DNA of 27,041 bases. Source: an uncultured Pseudomonadota bacterium. Its GTDB lineage: Bacteria; Pseudomonadota; Gammaproteobacteria; Burkholderiales; Eutrophovitaceae. The translations under genes were made by a program, and so were the position numbers. The notes below the pieces were generated by a model. That model was not told the origin of the DNA, did no database searches, and worked only from the letters and a program-made list of their open reading frames with translations. Below are positions 23,372 through 27,041 of the stretch, piece by piece; positions within the stretch are counted from its first letter, which is position 1; every line of letters starts with the position of its first letter. Where the stretch lies: assembly GCA_937983055.1 (NCBI GenBank), contig CALJLA010000195.1, positions 1 through 27,041 on the forward strand, given 5' to 3'.

Positions 23372-24835
23372 ATGAGCACACCACCCTCCGAATCCGCTTC
23401 ATCCAAGGCCTCCGCGTCCCAGAAACCGGAGTTGCTAATCGTCGACGACGACCCGCTGATTACCGACACGCTGGATTTCGTGCTCAGTCGCGAATACAGC
23501 GTGCGCATCGCCGGGTCGCGCAGCCAGGTGAAAAGCCTGATCCTGCAGCTCGACAGCCCGCCCGAGTTGGCGCTGGTGGATCTTGGGTTGCCGCCCAATC
23601 CGCACCGCCCGGACGAGGGGTTCCGGCTTATTCGCGAGCTGCTGACCTATTCACCATCGATGAAGATCGTGGTGCTGTCCGGCCAAAGCGACGAAGCGAA
23701 TGCCCGCTACGCCCGCACCCTGGGGGCCATCGAATTCGTCGCAAAGCCCTGTGACCCCGAAGACCTGAAGGCGTTACTCAAGCGGTCGCGCGAAACCGCT
23801 CGGTTCGAGGAGGTTTCGAAGGAAGCGGACACCGGCATCGTCGGCGACGGCCCGGCCATCACCAAGCTGCACCAGCAGATCCGCCAGTACGCCGACTCGG
23901 TGTTTCCGGTGCTGATCGAGGGCGAATCGGGCAGCGGAAAGGAGCTGGTGGCGCGCTCCCTGCACAATCAAAGCAAGCGGGCCGACAAGCCGTTTCTGGC
24001 GCTCAACTGCGCGGCGATCTCGCCCACCCTGGTGGAGCCCACACTGTTCGGCTACAGCAAGGGCGCGTTTACCGGCGCGACGGCCGCACGTGCCGGCTAC
24101 TTCGAGGATGCCCAGGATGGCACGCTGTTTCTTGACGAGATCGGCGAATTGCCACTCGAACTGCAGGCCAAGCTGCTGCGAGTCCTGGAGAACGGCGAGT
24201 ATCAAAGGGTGGGCGAGACCCAGAGCCGGGTCAGCAACGCCCGCGTGATCGCTGCCACCAACCGCGACCTTCGGCAGGAGGTCAAGACTGGCCATTTCCG
24301 CGCCGATCTCTATCACCGGCTGACCGTCTTCGCCGTGCAGGTACCCGCCCTTCGCGAGCTCGGCGAGGACAAGCTCGCACTTTTCGAACATTTTTCCGCG
24401 CTGTACGCCGGGCAGGTCGGTTCTGACCCGTGCAGCCTCGATGACGGCGCCCGGGCCGTGTGGATGGACTACGGCTTTCCCGGCAACGTGCGGGAACTGC
24501 GCAACGTGGTCATCAGGCTGTCCACGAAATACGGCGGCCAGGCAATTTCATCCCAGCAATTGCTCTCCGAGCTTGATTGGGAGGAGCCGCCGCCACCACC
24601 CAACCTGGTCGGCACCGACTACAGGGCATCGTTCGACGCGGCCCGCCGCCACCTGCAGACGAACAAACACTTCAACCTCGACCTGACGCTGAAGGAACTG
24701 GAGCGCAGCTACGTGGAGGCGGCGCTCGAGATCACGCACGGCAATCTCAGCCAGGCAGCCCGCTTGCTGGGAGTGCATCGCACCACCCTGTATAGCCGCA
24801 TGCAGGCCTACGAACAGGGGCAGGAGGAGAAGTAG
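23372..24835 (+). CDS. Sigma54-dependent response regulator (NtrC family, PrsR-like receiver)
   Basis: Two-component enhancer-binding activator of 487 residues. A Ser/Ala-rich tail (1-18) leads into a receiver domain (about 20-138) with acidic D25-D26, phospho-acceptor D70 and K125. The loop after D70 is long (LGLPPNPHRPDEG) and resembles PEP-CTERM-associated PrsR regulators. The AAA+ domain (about 155-395) has Walker A GESGSGKE at 184-191, an intact GAFTGA sigma54-contact loop at 231-236 and Walker B TLFLDE at 251-256. A Fis-type helix-turn-helix closes the protein (NLSQAARLLGVHRTTLYSRM). It should be a competent sigma54 activator. No histidine kinase gene is in the window. The stop codon abuts the next gene's ATG. 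Confidence 0.93.
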   Translation: MSTPPSESASSKASASQKPELLIVDDDPLITDTLDFVLSREYSVRIAGSRSQVKSLILQLDSPPELALVDLGLPPNPHRPDEGFRLIRELLTYSPSMKIVVLSGQSDEANARYARTLGAIEFVAKPCDPEDLKALLKRSRETARFEEVSKEADTGIVGDGPAITKLHQQIRQYADSVFPVLIEGESGSGKELVARSLHNQSKRADKPFLALNCAAISPTLVEPTLFGYSKGAFTGATAARAGYFEDAQDGTLFLDEIGELPLELQAKLLRVLENGEYQRVGETQSRVSNARVIAATNRDLRQEVKTGHFRADLYHRLTVFAVQVPALRELGEDKLALFEHFSALYAGQVGSDPCSLDDGARAVWMDYGFPGNVRELRNVVIRLSTKYGGQAISSQQLLSELDWEEPPPPPNLVGTDYRASFDAARRHLQTNKHFNLDLTLKELERSYVEAALEITHGNLSQAARLLGVHRTTLYSRMQAYEQGQEEK

Positions 24836-26317
24836 ATGTACTACGCGTTCTTCGGGCTGGCGCATGCGCCGTTCAAGATCACGCCTGACACCGACGTGTT
24901 CTTCGAGGGCGGCAATCGCGGCGCCATCCTGGAAGCGCTGATCTACGCCATCTCGCAGGGCGAGGGCATCATCAAGGTCACCGGCGAAGTTGGCAGCGGC
25001 AAGACCATGCTCTGCCGCATGCTGCAGGCCCGCCTTCCGCACTCCGTGGAAACCGTCTACCTGGCCAACCCCAGCGTCTCCCCGGAAGAGATCCTGCACG
25101 CCATCGCCTTCGAGATGCAGATGGAAGTGCCCAAGGACGCCGGGCGCCTGGAGGTAATGCACAAGATCAACGAGCGGCTGCTGGAACGGCACTCGCAGCG
25201 CAGGCAGGTCGTGCTCTTCGTCGAAGAATCGCAGGGCATGCCGATCGAGACGCTCGAAGAGATTCGCCTGCTGTCGAATCTGGAAACCAACCAGCACAAG
25301 CTGCTGCAGATCGTGCTCTTCGGGCAGCCGGAGTTCGACGAGAACCTGCGCAGGCCGCAAATCCGTCAGTTGCGAGAGCGCGTTACCCACAGCTTTTCGC
25401 TGTCGCCGCTGACGGCCGCGGATGTACGTTCCTACCTGGTGTTTCGTCTGCAGGCCGCCGGCTATCGAGGGCCGGATCTGTTCGGCCGGCGCGTGGTGGA
25501 GGAGATCGCTCGCGCCAGCGTCGGTCTCACGCGCCGCGTCAATATCCTTGCCGACAAGACGCTGCTGGCCGCTTACGCCGATGGCACTCACAACATCTCG
25601 CTCAAGCATGTGCGCGCAGCCATCCGGGACAGCGAATTCACAAATCCGGTTCGCACGGCGCCCCGGGCACCGATCGGCTATGCACTGGCCGGCCTGTTGG
25701 CGGGCGGAGCTCTCGGCGTAGCGGCTTTTGCCTGGTTTAACCAGGTAGGCGAGCCGGCAGCGGACAGCCCGGGTTTGGCGACGGTCGCGGCAACGCCTCC
25801 CGGGGAAACCGCGCTCGCCTCCGCGTCCGCCACGGCGGCGGAAGGTCAGCGGCCGACGGACAGTGTCAGTCCGGGCTCAACGCCTGCCGCCCCGGCGCCA
25901 GTCCCTGCAATGCACCCGGCACGGGCCGCGGCGCCGGCCGCGCCGACAGAAGCGATGCCGGCGAACGAGCCCGACACGTCGATGGACTTGCTGGAACAGA
26001 GATTGCAGGCCACGGAACGCTGGCTGGCGGAGACCAATGCCAGCCGATACAGCATTCAGTTGCTCGGGTCCGGGGACCCCGAACTCCTGAGAAAGTATCT
26101 CAACACAATCTCTAATTATCTTGAGATAAATAAGGTTTTTGTGTACCGTACGATTGCACAGCAACGCCCATATCTGACCGTGCTATACGGCAGTTTCGAT
26201 CGGCTCGAAGAGGTCAATGCGCAGATCGAGGCCTTGCCTGACGCCTTGAAGGCAAACAGGCCCTATTACCGCACGGTAAGAGGTGTGCGTGCCGAGATCG
26301 CCATGCACAACTCCTGA
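24836..26317 (+). CDS. ExeA/MshM-like AAA+ ATPase with transmembrane segment and C-terminal SPOR-like domain
   Basis: It has 493 residues, and its ATG directly follows the regulator's stop. The N-terminal ExeA/GspA-type ATPase (about 1-268) opens with MYYAFFGLAHAPFKITPD. Walker A GEVGSGKT is at 50-57. Walker B reads VVLFVEE (125-131), with Glu where family members usually have Asp. Arginine-finger candidates are in LRERVTHSF, and TRRVNILAD is typical. One transmembrane helix lies at about 280-301. An Ala/Pro-rich linker follows (about 303-385), then a short helix and a SPOR-like domain (about 407-475, RYSIQLLGSGDPELL and YLTVLYGSF). Relatives assist assembly of secretins through peptidoglycan, and SPOR domains bind denuded glycan strands. 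A wall-remodelling role for the secretin is inferred. Confidence 0.88.
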   Translation: MYYAFFGLAHAPFKITPDTDVFFEGGNRGAILEALIYAISQGEGIIKVTGEVGSGKTMLCRMLQARLPHSVETVYLANPSVSPEEILHAIAFEMQMEVPKDAGRLEVMHKINERLLERHSQRRQVVLFVEESQGMPIETLEEIRLLSNLETNQHKLLQIVLFGQPEFDENLRRPQIRQLRERVTHSFSLSPLTAADVRSYLVFRLQAAGYRGPDLFGRRVVEEIARASVGLTRRVNILADKTLLAAYADGTHNISLKHVRAAIRDSEFTNPVRTAPRAPIGYALAGLLAGGALGVAAFAWFNQVGEPAADSPGLATVAATPPGETALASASATAAEGQRPTDSVSPGSTPAAPAPVPAMHPARAAAPAAPTEAMPANEPDTSMDLLEQRLQATERWLAETNASRYSIQLLGSGDPELLRKYLNTISNYLEINKVFVYRTIAQQRPYLTVLYGSFDRLEEVNAQIEALPDALKANRPYYRTVRGVRAEIAMHNS

Positions 26318-26386
26318 ACCGCCTGTCGGACCCCTTGCAGTGCATCGCATATCCATGAACTGTTCGACGACGGGAGGCTCCAGGTC

Positions 26387-27041
26387 ATGAGCGGGGAAGG
26401 TCATCTGGCCGGCGGGATGATTGCCTGTTCGCGCCCGACCGCCCGCCACGGCATCTGGATGGCCGTGCTCGTCGCGGCAGCCATCGGCGGTTGCAGCTAT
26501 CGGCCCGCAGTGCCGCCGTCGGAGGGCCATCTCAGCCTGGATCGAACCGCGCCACGCCCCGCCGGAGAGCAGATTCTGCCGCCGGTGACGGTGAGCGACT
26601 TCCTGCCGCCGCCGAAACCGCAAGTGCAGCTGCCGACTTACAGCGTCGTGGTCAACGAAGTGCCGGTCAAGGAACTGCTGTTCGCGCTGGCGCGCGACAC
26701 CAAGCAGAACATCGACGTGCACCCCGCAGTTCAAGGCGTGGTCAGCCTCAATGCCATCGACGAAACGCTCCCCGCGATCCTCGACCGGGTGGCCCAGCAG
26801 GTCAACATTCGCTACCGGCAGGAAGGGCGCACCATCTTTGTGGTTCCCGATGCGCCTTACTTCAAGACGTACAAAGTCGACTACGTGAACGTCAGCCGCG
26901 AAACAACGGCGACCATCGGCGTGAAGGGCAGCCTGACTGCCGGCGCCATCGGCGGTCAGGGGAAGGCGACCCAGAGCGCGGATGCGGGTGAGTCCTCGAC
27001 CCAGGTCAAGTCGCTGTCAACGGCCGAGTTCTGGGACACGC
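26387..27041 (+). CDS. MshL/PilQ-like secretin lipoprotein (partial, 3' end outside window)
   Basis: An open frame of 218 codons runs off the right edge. The ATG at 26387 follows GGGAGG with 9-bp spacing. A lipoprotein signal has a long n-region, with lipobox AIGGC and lipidated C36. A proline-rich linker (about 60-80) is followed by an STN-type secretin N-terminal domain (about 82-160, TYSVVVNEVPVKELLFALARD and GRTIFVVPDAPYFKTYKVDY). The sequence after PYFKTYKVDYVNVSR matches the MSHA-type secretin pattern I know. The product should be an outer-membrane channel for a type IV pilus or related system. The secretin core itself is not visible, so MshL is favoured over PilQ or GspD but not proven. 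Confidence 0.85.
   Translation, partial: MSGEGHLAGGMIACSRPTARHGIWMAVLVAAAIGGCSYRPAVPPSEGHLSLDRTAPRPAGEQILPPVTVSDFLPPPKPQVQLPTYSVVVNEVPVKELLFALARDTKQNIDVHPAVQGVVSLNAIDETLPAILDRVAQQVNIRYRQEGRTIFVVPDAPYFKTYKVDYVNVSRETTATIGVKGSLTAGAIGGQGKATQSADAGESSTQVKSLSTAEFWDT

Noticed and set aside
22857..23375. 172-codon plus-strand frame in the mlaF-regulator gap
   Set aside because: No ribosome-binding site or known motif, overlaps the regulator start, and has the same composition as the antisense shadows.
26491..26991. 166-codon plus-strand frame overlapping the secretin
   Set aside because: It is in another frame from the open MshL-like frame, which has the lipobox, STN domain and ribosome-binding site.

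Overview
The window looks like a core-genome segment of a high-GC betaproteobacterium. The basis is gene content and order: short-form hisG without a regulatory domain, the chain mla genes - murA - his genes - tatABC, and the run rplM-rpsI-argC-bactofilin-erpA beside tyrS and an M23 peptidase. I recognise this layout from betaproteobacterial genomes, but no search was run. I would not name a genus. No tRNA, rRNA, insertion sequence, CRISPR array or phage gene is visible.

Left part (1-7.9 kb). tyrS (leftward) diverges from a membrane-anchored M23 peptidoglycan peptidase (rightward). The peptidase ends at a strong bidirectional terminator, facing a leftward group read in the order rplM-rpsI (clear promoter and terminator), then argC, a membrane coiled-coil protein, a bactofilin and erpA. 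A DegS-like periplasmic protease gene runs rightward from the rplM promoter region.

Central part (7.9-22.8 kb). Twenty-one genes lie in one unbroken leftward array. In transcription order they are mlaF-mlaE-mlaD-mlaC-mlaB (retrograde phospholipid transport), a two-gene ABC-2 exporter, a BolA/IbaG-like protein, murA (first committed peptidoglycan step), hisG-D-C-B-H-A-F-I-E (all the committed histidine genes except hisZ, a histidinol-phosphate phosphatase and any feeder enzymes), a HIT-family protein, and tatA-B-C (twin-arginine export). Many junctions are ATGA/GTGA overlaps or gaps of under 15 bp, which suggests translational coupling. Several starts are GTG or TTG.

Right part (22.8-27.0 kb). 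A 526-bp gene-free, GC-rich, hairpin-rich stretch separates the array from a rightward cluster: a sigma54-dependent response regulator, an ExeA/MshM-like ATPase carrying a transmembrane segment and a C-terminal SPOR-like domain, and the start of an MshL-like secretin lipoprotein that runs off the window. This looks like the beginning of an MSHA-type/type IV pilus or related secretion locus. It is the least routine part of the window, mainly because of the ATPase architecture and its unusual Walker B sequence. The rest is conserved housekeeping, and I see no clear evidence of a wholly new system.
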